Positions 1 through 7,120 of a stretch of 24,865 bases of DNA are shown one piece after another. The notes under the pieces were generated by a model. It was not told the DNA's origin. It made no database searches and saw only the letters and a program-made list of their open reading frames with translations. The position numbers were made by a program, and so were the translations under genes. Within the stretch, counting starts at the first letter, position 1, and each line of letters begins with the position of its first letter. This stretch comes from Candidatus Woesearchaeota archaeon (GTDB lineage Archaea; Nanobdellota; Nanobdellia; Woesearchaeales; JAHWIC01), in assembly GCA_019322485.1 (NCBI GenBank), contig JAHWIK010000021.1, forward strand, positions 1 through 24,865, in the 5' to 3' direction.

Positions 1-570
1 CCCAGTTTCATAAACTTCCTTTAATACAGCTTTGTAATGCTGAGGGTATAGAGCATCAATTAATATTATTATTAAGTCAGCTGTTCTTATCATTCCCAGA
101 ACTTCTTTTCCACGCCCCCTTCCAGAAGCAGCACCAGAAACAATTCCAGGCACATCGATTATCTGTACTTTTGCGTGTTTGTATTCCATTAAACCAGGGA
201 TAGCCCTTAATGTTGTAAATGAGTAGGAAGCAATGTCTGATTTTGCCCTGGTTATGCTGTTTAGGAGGGTTGATTTACCCACTGAAGGGAAACCAAGGAG
301 CACAGCACTTCCATCTCCTGTTTTTCTTACAGAATACCGTTCGTCGCCTCTTGCTTTGCCGACAGAAGCCCTTTGTACAGCCCTCTCTTTGAGTACAGCA
401 AGTTTTGCTTTCAGCAACCCAATTGCATGTTGTGTTCTCTTGTTGTACTTGGTCTTTCTTATTTCTTCTTCAAGCTCTCTAATTCTTTCACTAGCAGTAA
501 GCTTTTTTCTTTCAGTAAGCTCTGCCTTTTCCTTTTTTCTTGATTTTTTAGCTCCTTCTTTTCCAACCAT
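1..570 (-). CDS. DRG/OBG-family GTPase, 5' part (C-terminus beyond window edge)
   Basis: The reading frame is open from the ATG at 570 to the left edge, giving 190 N-terminal residues. A basic, charged helical extension (about residues 1-75) leads into a G domain. The G1/P-loop GFPSVGKST is at 93-101, a switch I threonine pair is near 119-120, and the G3 motif DVPG is at 139-142. The order and the segment RGRGKEVLGMIRTADLI after G3 are typical of archaeal/eukaryotic DRG GTPases, which are ribosome- or RNA-associated. The NKxD G4 motif and the expected C-terminal TGS domain would lie outside the window. The start is preceded by AAGGG about 7 bases upstream. It follows the 271-residue surface gene by 21 bases on the same strand, but its housekeeping role suggests it is not functionally part of the surface block. 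Family call confident; exact cellular role is not visible. Confidence 0.93.
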   Translation of the reverse strand, partial: MVGKEGAKKSRKKEKAELTERKKLTASERIRELEEEIRKTKYNKRTQHAIGLLKAKLAVLKERAVQRASVGKARGDERYSVRKTGDGSAVLLGFPSVGKSTLLNSITRAKSDIASYSFTTLRAIPGLMEYKHAKVQIIDVPGIVSGAASGRGRGKEVLGMIRTADLIIILIDALYPQHYKAVLKEVYETG

Positions 571-591
571 AATTTTCCCTTGTGCAAGCCA

Positions 592-1407
592 TTATTGTGG
601 CTTGTTTTGGCTTAACTTTTTTAAGCTTTCATATGATTTTTCTACTGCTTTGTACGCTTTGGCCTTTATTTCTGGGTTTATTTCTGATTCAGCTAATTCA
701 ACATACATAGACCTCAGCTCATTATATGCTCGGACTGTTTTTCCCCTATCTTTTTTGGAAAAATAAGCAACTTCTCTTAACTTTTGATGGAATCCCTTAG
801 GAAGACCTTTTCTTTTTGATATGATTAATGATGTGATTAGGATAACTGGCATCAAAACTATGGGCAGCAACCAAAGTTTCTTTGGGCTTGGTTTTGTGAT
901 GCTTGGTTTGGGTTCTTTTGCCTGTGAATAATCTACATTCTTTATGCTCAGTATAGCCCCGCCGCTTATTTCGAATATAAGTTTGTAAGAGCTCTTGTCA
1001 AATCCGTTTAAGGAACAGGTTTCAAGACATACATCTTCAAAGAATAGGCTTGACGGGAATTCTTCTAATCTACTTACAACTGCAAAACCTGTTGCAGGGG
1101 TGCCTTCTTTTAATGTCGAGCTGTCTAGTATGAGATATCTTTCATTATTGTTTTCTAGGTATACTTTTGCACTGCCTATTATAGAAACAACACCATCGAC
1201 TTTTAACGATTCCATATTTACTGGACGCTCAATGTTCCAGATGAATTCTGAGTTTTCGTTAACTAGGACATCTAGTTTTTGGGTATAATTTTGCGCTTCA
1301 TCTTTGATTCCATCTCTTACAGTGAGATTTGCAAAAATCAGGCCTGTTGAGAGCAGAACAATTAGGACAATTTCTAAGATTATGTTCCTTATTGCCTTGT
1401 CTTTCAT
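592..1407 (-). CDS. Two-TM surface protein sharing an ectodomain with the giant protein
   Basis: 271 residues, function not recognised. Visible topology: TM helix at about 8-27, an ectodomain at 28-175, a second TM at about 179-197, and a basic, helix-prone cytoplasmic tail (198-271). The ectodomain contains SAKVYLEN..RYLILDSS (about 79-97) and VCLETCSL (126-133) followed by YKLIFE. The same motifs in the same order occur near the N-terminus of the 2524-residue protein at 8311-15885, where they are separated by a long insertion. The two cysteines of VCLETC (127 and 131) may form a disulfide. It starts 25 bases after the stop of the hydrolase gene, so it is probably the last gene of the surface operon. 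No catalytic motif is seen. A role as compact membrane partner or minimal version of the giant's base is inference. Confidence 0.85.
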   Translation of the reverse strand: MKDKAIRNIILEIVLIVLLSTGLIFANLTVRDGIKDEAQNYTQKLDVLVNENSEFIWNIERPVNMESLKVDGVVSIIGSAKVYLENNNERYLILDSSTLKEGTPATGFAVVSRLEEFPSSLFFEDVCLETCSLNGFDKSSYKLIFEISGGAILSIKNVDYSQAKEPKPSITKPSPKKLWLLPIVLMPVILITSLIISKRKGLPKGFHQKLREVAYFSKKDRGKTVRAYNELRSMYVELAESEINPEIKAKAYKAVEKSYESLKKLSQNKPQ

Positions 1408-1432
1408 TTTTTGAACTTGGGTTTAAGTTTGT

Positions 1433-4400
1433 TTATTTCTTCTTCATGCACTTAGACCAGCATCCTTTGCAGCAGATAAGGAATTTTATGAAAGCAAGCT
1501 TACTTAGTTTATTTTTTAATCTCCTGAACATCGGCTTTTCTTCTGCCAAATCCATGAGGTCAATTATAAGAAGCCTAAGTGCTGTGAAAAATGTCAGCCC
1601 GTATTTCTTTATTATCTTTGCATCAATCTTCTTTAGTTCTTTTTCTATATCTTTCCTTATCCACTTACGGAAGAAGTAGCATAACATACAGAACCTGTAC
1701 CTTAGCCTTGGCTTTTTCTTTTTCCACTCTTTTTCTTTTATGTATTTTTTACGCCTTATGCATCCAAGGAGCAGTATCAGGAAGATTATGATTAATAATA
1801 TGATTATTATCATCCACATAATCCTCATTGGAGCAGCAAATATTATGCAGTCAATTGGGCAGTTGTATATATCCTCACCAACACCGCAGACACCATTGCC
1901 ACATAAGCAGCCAGTTGGGTCCTCAACAGCCTCAACACCAATAGGCCTGCCGATTATGACATAAGTATCAGTTGGGTCGCAGCCGCTGACATACAAGTCA
2001 AAGAATTTCTGGGTGCCGAGCTGAACTACGTCCTCAGCAACTAGAATCTCACGAGCAATAATCTTCTCGATTAATTTCCTTGAAATTTCGTTGTTGACCA
2101 GGTTTGTGTGGCTCACAGCAAGTTCCCAGTAATCTTCGCATGGGTCATCTATGTATTCACCGCCAATATTCTGTGCAGATTTAACAGGCACAATACCGTC
2201 GCTCTTACCCACTTCCTCTGGTATTAGGAGCCTGTTGAACTCATAAGCCCTTGTTCCTGCTATTACATAATAATCGACATCCGGCAGCCTTGGAGTCACC
2301 CTGCCTTTTACTAGGTCATCGATTATCTTAGCGTCTATATTAAACATCTTTGGTCCGGTTTTTTCATTAATTAGATTCCTGAATAGATTTTCATAAGTCC
2401 TTATAATGGGGGTACCTTCGTTTGGAACTCCAATAAGGATTGCCTTCCTTACCTTGTCTAAGTAAGTATACTTTCCAGGATATTCTTCATTTTCTAAATA
2501 ACTCTTATAGAGGGCTTGCTGTGCAATCATACCACCAAGGCTGTGGCCAACAACATACAGATTATCAAATTCATTAGAGTGGAGCTGCAGATGGCTTATT
2601 AATTCCTCAGCATTCTCATCAACTGACTTAGAGGAGGGGTAGCCTAGGGCATACACCTTGAATGGCTGGTTAGTTAGTCTTATATCATTCACAACATCAT
2701 CATAAATCCTTGGGGATGAAGCTAAACCGTGTATAAGCAGTATGGCTTCTCTTGACCCTTCTGCAGGCTCATAGATGAGCTCAAAGCTTGTGTTCAAGCA
2801 ATAAGTACAGAGTAAGCCCATTGCTGCTAAGGTAACTTGTTCATCATCATCAAGATAATCAGTAACATTCTCAATCAAGGCAGTAACTGTGTTATCAGTT
2901 TCATTAGTCTCTCCGCCAATATGCAGCCATGTCTCATTATATCTTACGTAAACACCAATACTGCCCGGCTCAAACTGGTCAGAAGGAACATATGGAATAG
3001 TAACCTCTGTTGATAAGCCCGGCTTGGCATTCTCTAAGGTCAGGACAAGCGGTGTTCCTGTTATTTGCAAGGATGGATTAGCAGCTTCTGCAACAGGCTT
3101 GGTTGGCATTGATAATTTTACCCTTAGTCTCTCCAATAACTCTCCCCTGAACCTAATACTTGAATTTCCGCTTCTCAATGCTTCTGTTATAGAGGTAATA
3201 TCAGTCTCTACCTCACTTATATTGATGGGCATTGCCTCTGGCTCTAGCACTTCTGTTACACGCTCGATTTCCTTGACAATTGTTTCTGCACACCTTAGAG
3301 CTGTAACAGTAGTTACATTTGTTGGCAGGCAAATTCCGCCTGTACATTTCAATGCCTGAACATCAACAAAGCTTTCTGGTATGCTTAGTGTGATAGCTAG
3401 TGATTCACCAGCACATTCAAGGTTGAATGGGTCAACAACAAGTTCATAACCCTCTGGGATTAATCTTGGGTCAACTGTTGCATTAAGGCTCATTCTCAGC
3501 GGTTCAAATTTCTCTGTAAAGGTTACCTCTACACAAGGCACTGAATATCGTTTTCTTGATACTCCTGGCGGTGGCGCTGGAGGCGGCGTTACTGTAACTG
3601 TTGGCGGAGGAGGTGGTGGCGGTGGTGGAGGCGGAGGAGGTGGCGGTGGTGGAGGCGGAGGAGTAATGTACTGACAATTGCCTGTGTCAAATTTACAGAG
3701 CACAGTACATGATAGGGTTCCAGCATCATAGCCTAGTGATTTGCATGAAGCTCCATTGAGATCACCGCCTTCGCAGTCCTCACCCGGTTCTATGATTGAA
3801 TCTCCACAATCTGGTACATTGTAAACACTTAAGGTAATATTATTGCTTGGAGTAGTATCTTCATAATCATGGGCATAAAAGACGATATTTTCTATGCCAT
3901 GCCAGCCAGGCGGTTGTGTGAATGAAACTAAAGAGGTTGTTTGGTTGATAGTCACATTTATAATGGATGTAGCAGAATGGGTGTATGTCAAACTGTGGCC
4001 GTCAGCATCAGAGAAATACTTACTAAGGTTAATAGCGTCTATGTTATCGCTATCTTCTGCCCATGTTTGATCAGGAATGGGCATTGTTAAATTAGGGGGA
4101 GTATTTGGGTAAACAAATAGGTTAAAGATAGTTGAGCTTTCATCATTGTCACATCCAGTATTATCTCGCACTGTTATTTTGATACTATGATTCCCGCTGA
4201 TTGGCTGAGTCCAATCTATCAGGCCGGTATTTATGTTTATTTCAAATAAGGTGAAGTTATCGAAATAAGACAAGGTATCATTATCTGGGTCACTAGCATT
4301 GGCTTGGTATACAAAACTCATATTAACATATGCGACTTGATTAGGAATTGGTTCTATTGTTGGGGGCCGGTTAACGCAAAAGGAAAGACCTCCTAAAGAA

Positions 4401-4525
4401 GTAGCTTTGCCAACTACAGGAACTGTTGATGGTGGAATAGGTTGTCTGATAATCAGGATTAGAGCGAACAAATTAAGTATAAAGAAGACTATGAAAACAT
4501 ACACCACCTTCCTAGGTACATCCAT
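1433..4525 (-). CDS. Membrane-anchored ectoprotein with cadherin-like domains, polyproline hinge and alpha/beta-hydrolase (lipase-like) domain
   Basis: 1030 residues. Order: N-terminal TM (about 7-27); two cadherin/putative-Ig repeats with P-N/D-Q and DPDNDTLSY/DADGHSLTY motifs (about 54-140 and 143-237); a six-cysteine segment starting CGDSIIEPGEDC (240-284); 20 consecutive prolines (289-308); a beta-rich region with many N-glycosylation sequons (about 325-570); an alpha/beta-hydrolase domain (about 583-825). The hydrolase shows oxyanion HG (599-600), nucleophile elbow GHSLGG (Ser662), SDG (Asp776) and SHTN (His806), a complete plausible triad. Next come a CGNGVCGVGED..NCPIDC motif (875-893), a TM (about 895-921) and a basic, Cys-containing tail. 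The catalytic domain is predicted outside the cell, suggesting an ester or lipid substrate, possibly host or envelope derived (inference). A TATA box lies 26 bases upstream of the ATG. PGAP1-like or triacylglycerol lipase-like folds are the nearest alternatives. Confidence 0.9.
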   Translation of the reverse strand: MDVPRKVVYVFIVFFILNLFALILIIRQPIPPSTVPVVGKATSLGGLSFCVNRPPTIEPIPNQVAYVNMSFVYQANASDPDNDTLSYFDNFTLFEININTGLIDWTQPISGNHSIKITVRDNTGCDNDESSTIFNLFVYPNTPPNLTMPIPDQTWAEDSDNIDAINLSKYFSDADGHSLTYTHSATSIINVTINQTTSLVSFTQPPGWHGIENIVFYAHDYEDTTPSNNITLSVYNVPDCGDSIIEPGEDCEGGDLNGASCKSLGYDAGTLSCTVLCKFDTGNCQYITPPPPPPPPPPPPPPPPPPPPTVTVTPPPAPPPGVSRKRYSVPCVEVTFTEKFEPLRMSLNATVDPRLIPEGYELVVDPFNLECAGESLAITLSIPESFVDVQALKCTGGICLPTNVTTVTALRCAETIVKEIERVTEVLEPEAMPINISEVETDITSITEALRSGNSSIRFRGELLERLRVKLSMPTKPVAEAANPSLQITGTPLVLTLENAKPGLSTEVTIPYVPSDQFEPGSIGVYVRYNETWLHIGGETNETDNTVTALIENVTDYLDDDEQVTLAAMGLLCTYCLNTSFELIYEPAEGSREAILLIHGLASSPRIYDDVVNDIRLTNQPFKVYALGYPSSKSVDENAEELISHLQLHSNEFDNLYVVGHSLGGMIAQQALYKSYLENEEYPGKYTYLDKVRKAILIGVPNEGTPIIRTYENLFRNLINEKTGPKMFNIDAKIIDDLVKGRVTPRLPDVDYYVIAGTRAYEFNRLLIPEEVGKSDGIVPVKSAQNIGGEYIDDPCEDYWELAVSHTNLVNNEISRKLIEKIIAREILVAEDVVQLGTQKFFDLYVSGCDPTDTYVIIGRPIGVEAVEDPTGCLCGNGVCGVGEDIYNCPIDCIIFAAPMRIMWMIIIILLIIIFLILLLGCIRRKKYIKEKEWKKKKPRLRYRFCMLCYFFRKWIRKDIEKELKKIDAKIIKKYGLTFFTALRLLIIDLMDLAEEKPMFRRLKNKLSKLAFIKFLICCKGCWSKCMKKK
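3614..3661 (-). repeat. 24-base tandem duplication encoding most of the 20-proline tract
   Basis: On the minus strand two 24-base units, each eight proline codons, lie in tandem at 3638-3661 and 3614-3637 and differ at one base. Four more proline codons follow (3602-3613). Codons CCT, CCG and CCA are mixed in the same order in both units, which indicates duplication rather than a single-codon slippage run. The tract forms residues 289-308 of the hydrolase protein and probably acts as a stiff spacer. Confidence 0.9.
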
Positions 4526-4546
4526 AAAATAACCCTAGAATAATCG

Positions 4547-4555
4547 ATTTAAATA
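4547..4555 (-). promoter_or_regulatory. TATA box for the hydrolase gene (leaderless)
   Basis: On the minus strand the stretch reads TATTTAAAT, centred about 26 bases before the ATG at 4525. This is the spacing expected when transcription starts at or next to the start codon. It sits in the gap after the 135-residue gene, so the downstream pair (hydrolase and 271-residue gene) may have its own promoter inside the surface block. Confidence 0.55.
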
Positions 4556-4561
4556 CTTTTC

Positions 4562-4969
4562 TTAAATTCTCTTAAAATAGAACTTAACCATCCCAGCATA
4601 ATTTCCTTCTGGTGCATTTTTGGGGATGTTAGCTGTAAATGCCAGATTTTTGCTTTCATTTGGATTGAGTATGAAATCATTATAATCCACGCTAACCCAA
4701 TCAGCAAGTTGCCCTTCAAAGCCGATAACCACCCTAGTTTTTTTTGGAAAGGAAATATCCATGAATTTTCTGCAACTGTTGCCAGGGAAATTAGCTCCAA
4801 AGTTAAGCATATCTGTTTCTGTGTTAAAGCCCAGCTTTGGCGCTACCTCTAATGCCATACCGACCTCTCTAACCTCATAGTATGTATAGAATGTATGGAT
4901 AAAAAAGGTAGTTGTAAATCCAATTAGGATTGTTATTGCCAGAATCATTAGGAGATTTTTTGTTTTCAT
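4562..4969 (-). CDS. Small membrane-anchored extracellular beta-domain protein
   Basis: 135 residues, family not recognised. There is one N-terminal TM (about 6-28) and then an ectodomain of about 100 residues with alternating hydrophobic strands. It includes the segments GFEGQLADWVSVD, LNPNES and IPKNAPEGNYAG, and it ends a few residues after the last strand with no C-terminal TM. The pattern (small residue, G-x-L-A-x-W/Y-V/I, then a P-x-G-x-Y turn) resembles the first domain of the two Ig-type proteins at 4966-6144 and 7121-8311. Its ATG overlaps the stop of the upstream 392-residue gene by four bases (ATGA), so translation is probably coupled and the two products may act together. A different frame covering part of this gene is longer than random but lacks a TM and the coupling, and was dismissed. 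Confidence 0.82.
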   Translation of the reverse strand: MKTKNLLMILAITILIGFTTTFFIHTFYTYYEVREVGMALEVAPKLGFNTETDMLNFGANFPGNSCRKFMDISFPKKTRVVIGFEGQLADWVSVDYNDFILNPNESKNLAFTANIPKNAPEGNYAGMVKFYFKRI

Positions 4970-6144
4970 CTAATCTTCTTACTCTTATTTATTTTTTGTT
5001 TTTTGCTCTCTTTCTTCCCTACCATTTCCCTTTGTTTAGAGTACAATCTGGTAAGAATTACTCCTAATATAATCACTATTATTAAAAGCCCAACAATAGC
5101 AATGCTGTATATGTTTTCTAGGCTAAGGCGAATCATTGGTTCCTTTATCTTAACCTTTATGTTCTTCTCAGAATAGGTATCCCCATAATAAAGCCTTATC
5201 TTGCCATTGTACTCTCCCGGAGCAAAGGTAACATTCCAGTAACCATTTATTATTCCTTTTTGCCACGGATTAAGGCTTGTTGTGGCAGTCTTAAGAACTT
5301 TCTCACCATCAATAAACAACTCAATGTAGATATCGCTTATATGATTATTCCAGACATTTTCTACCTCTGCGCTAAACTCATCTATTTGTCCTGAAATAAA
5401 TTCATCAGTGTACTTATTGATTTTTACCATTAGGGTCCCAATCTTAAACAGATCTTCTAGGAGGATGCTCTTGCCATCAAAAATCACAAGAGCTTCTGCC
5501 CGGTAGTTTCCAGGCACTAGGATAGAATTATCCCATTTAGCATCTAAGGTCCTGGCTTCACCACTTCTTAAAGTCGCTTTATCTGTGTCAAATGTTGCCA
5601 ATGTGTTGTTCTCCATATCATAAACAGTTATTCTGGCCATAACAAGGGCTATGTCCTGGTAACTGGCACTTTGCACTTCTACCCTAAAATTCATTATCTC
5701 ATTTTCATTAGCATCAGGAGCGTCAAAATTAGCTCTTATTACCTTTTCTTTTGAAAATACTTCTATCCTAAGTTTTGTTTGTACTGCAGTTAGTGCTCCA
5801 ACCATGCCTCCTGGATGGCCTACCTCTCTGACCCCTACATGATGGATGTAGACTCCTGGCTCAAACTCAACTGAATCTGGAAATTTTATCTTCAGATTAA
5901 ACTGTTTCATGCTAGGAGAATAGTCGATTAATGGTCCAACAGTGATGTATTTTGCAAGAGACCCGCTGACATATGCCTCAAAGTCATAGTTATAGTTCAC
6001 TGCAAAGAATGTATACTCTGCCTCGTAGTTAGGCCTATAGGTTATTGTACCGATTTCAGGAGATAATAAGCCAATTGCCTCTGCAAGGGGTAAGAGAAAT
6101 ATCAATAATGAGCTAATCAGGATAATTTGTTTTATTTTAACCAT
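4966..6144 (-). CDS. Secreted Ig-type membrane protein, putative anchor for the 225-residue client (paralogue of 7121-8311)
   Basis: 392 residues. It has a cleavable-looking signal peptide (about 1-23, ending LAEA), beta-sandwich domains across about 24-330, a TM at about 346-366, and a strongly basic lysine-rich tail (367-392). The membrane-proximal domain (about 239-333) aligns by eye with residues 249-347 of the 396-residue protein: kINKYTDEFI..E..vW..I.dIyIElfidgekVLKTATTSL versus eIINYDKYFV..E..W..lIeNIHLETFvFkdnkEVFnTKTTSF, both followed by GEY and a LYYG strand. The first domain also matches (LSPE/RPVK, then NYE/HYE, and GSLAKYI/GDLKDFI). It lies directly after the 225-residue pilin-like gene and has a leaderless-type TATA box of its own. 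No enzyme motif. A role in tethering or chaperoning the adjacent secreted protein is inferred from order and architecture. Confidence 0.85.
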   Translation of the reverse strand: MVKIKQIILISSLLIFLLPLAEAIGLLSPEIGTITYRPNYEAEYTFFAVNYNYDFEAYVSGSLAKYITVGPLIDYSPSMKQFNLKIKFPDSVEFEPGVYIHHVGVREVGHPGGMVGALTAVQTKLRIEVFSKEKVIRANFDAPDANENEIMNFRVEVQSASYQDIALVMARITVYDMENNTLATFDTDKATLRSGEARTLDAKWDNSILVPGNYRAEALVIFDGKSILLEDLFKIGTLMVKINKYTDEFISGQIDEFSAEVENVWNNHISDIYIELFIDGEKVLKTATTSLNPWQKGIINGYWNVTFAPGEYNGKIRLYYGDTYSEKNIKVKIKEPMIRLSLENIYSIAIVGLLIIVIILGVILTRLYSKQREMVGKKESKKQKINKSKKIR

Positions 6145-6163
6145 AACTCAACCCTAATAAAAG

Positions 6164-6174
6164 AAATATAAAAA
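6164..6174 (-). promoter_or_regulatory. TATA box for the 392-residue gene (leaderless)
   Basis: The minus strand reads TTTTTATATTT, centred about 25 bases before the ATG at 6144, in the 32-base gap after the 225-residue gene. Between box and ATG is TAGGGTT, ending six bases before the ATG. The same TAGGGTT at the same distance precedes the hydrolase gene at 4525. Confidence 0.5.
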
Positions 6175-6176
6175 TT

Positions 6177-6854
6177 TTACGGTGATGTTCCTAAAAAGGT
6201 CAGAGTGGCATTTTTTGCGCCAGTTGTGGCATCTTCTGGAACCCTTACCTTTAGGTCAATTACCACTGCATCTTTGCCTGCTCCAAAATGAAGTGGGTAT
6301 TCTGTTTCATTACCGCATAAATACCATCCCCCTGTTGTGACATCAAGATATGTGCCGTTTGGATACCAACCATAGTTACATGAAGGCTCATTATCAACGG
6401 CAGGTATGCTTTCATTATCCTGCTGCGCAATAAAGTTTGGGGTAGCCTTTAACTGGAATAATGGATCAGTTCCATTGATGAATGTGCTAGCATTCTTATC
6501 GCTTGTAAAATTGACTGATAAACGTTTGTTGCCTGTATTTTCGAGCAAGAAGCCTTCATATACTGGACTAAAAGCTACACATCCAGTCAAATTTCCTTCA
6601 GAATCCATAGTGCAGTTACTGCCAAAAGTAGAGTTCACATAACCAGTGCCCCAGTCTATTGTTGGTACTTGGTTTGTTAGCTCTGTTAGTGCACCCACAT
6701 ATAGTCTAGCTACACCTCTTGATGTGTTAACAGCCATTCCTGTTATTGTGAACCCTAATTTTCCAACCTTATTTAGGCTAACTAAAGTGCCTGCTAAGGA
6801 AATAACTATAGTCAATAACAATAAAGTAGCTACAAGTTTGTTTGAAACTTCCAT
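6177..6854 (-). CDS. Pilin-like secreted protein with a C-terminal domain shared with the giant protein
   Basis: 225 residues. The N-terminus is a short polar stretch plus a hydrophobic helix (about 7-28, NKLVATLLLLTIVISLAGT) and then LGFTITGMA, a pattern resembling the 76-residue protein encoded just upstream. The remaining region is beta-rich and full of N-x-S/T sequons, with four cysteines in loops. The segments GFLLENTGNKRLSVNF (about 100-116) and VRVPEDATTGAKNATLTF (about 203-220) match PFLLENQGNIHLNVTV and IRVPDEEPSGGKNSSVTF at the extreme C-terminus of the 2524-residue protein. The product is probably exported and assembled or tethered at the surface. It begins 6 bases after the preceding stop and is followed by the Ig-type membrane protein. 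Whether it polymerises like TasA-type or bundling-pilus proteins cannot be told from sequence. Confidence 0.85.
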   Translation of the reverse strand: MEVSNKLVATLLLLTIVISLAGTLVSLNKVGKLGFTITGMAVNTSRGVARLYVGALTELTNQVPTIDWGTGYVNSTFGSNCTMDSEGNLTGCVAFSPVYEGFLLENTGNKRLSVNFTSDKNASTFINGTDPLFQLKATPNFIAQQDNESIPAVDNEPSCNYGWYPNGTYLDVTTGGWYLCGNETEYPLHFGAGKDAVVIDLKVRVPEDATTGAKNATLTFLGTSP

Positions 6855-6860
6855 TTATTA

Positions 6861-7091
6861 TCACCCATTACTTATTATGGTTAATCCTACATTACCCATT
6901 GATGCACCCTGATTAGATGCTCTATCGATTAATGTGAACCCCACATTACCCTGCGATGTTCCACCAATTTTTTCCACTTCGAACTCATATGTCTGTATTT
7001 TTTCAGATACAATCCAAGTCCCTACTACAGAGACTATCAAAGCTACTACTATCAGAACTATCACGAGGTTTTTAGATACGTCTTCCACCAT
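6861..7091 (-). CDS. Very small pilin-like membrane protein with an internal repeat
   Basis: 76 residues. A hydrophobic helix (about 8-32, SKNLVIVLIVVALIVSVVGT) is followed by a short ectodomain. The helix and its flanks resemble the N-terminus of the 225-residue protein encoded 6 bases downstream (VSNKLVATLLLLTIVISLAGT). The tail holds two similar stretches, SQGNVGFTLI (about 46-55) and SMGNVGLTII (about 64-73). The family is not recognised. It looks complete rather than a frameshifted 5' end: it has its own TGA stop, and the next gene has its own TM and ATG. A TATA box (TTTAAATA, 7122-7130) lies about 35 bases upstream of the start, within the end of the preceding gene, so an internal promoter is plausible. 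Possible roles are pilin, minor tip or assembly subunit. Confidence 0.75.
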   Translation of the reverse strand: MVEDVSKNLVIVLIVVALIVSVVGTWIVSEKIQTYEFEVEKIGGTSQGNVGFTLIDRASNQGASMGNVGLTIISNG

Positions 7092-7120
7092 TTTTTCTAA
7101 TTTCCACTCTTGTGTAAGTA

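Noticed and set aside
233..766. 177-residue plus-strand open frame
   Set aside because: It lies opposite the GTPase and the 271-residue gene, both with clear protein features, and its translation is a Ser/Leu/Phe-rich shadow without motifs.
4549..4800. 83-residue minus-strand open frame
   Set aside because: It overlaps the 135-residue gene in another frame, lacks a TM or domain pattern, and the 135-residue frame has the coupling overlap with the upstream gene.
6177..7091. 76- and 225-residue frames as one frameshifted gene
   Set aside because: Each has its own ATG and its own hydrophobic helix, and they are separated by a stop and a 6-base gap. This fits two paralogous starts, not one broken gene.
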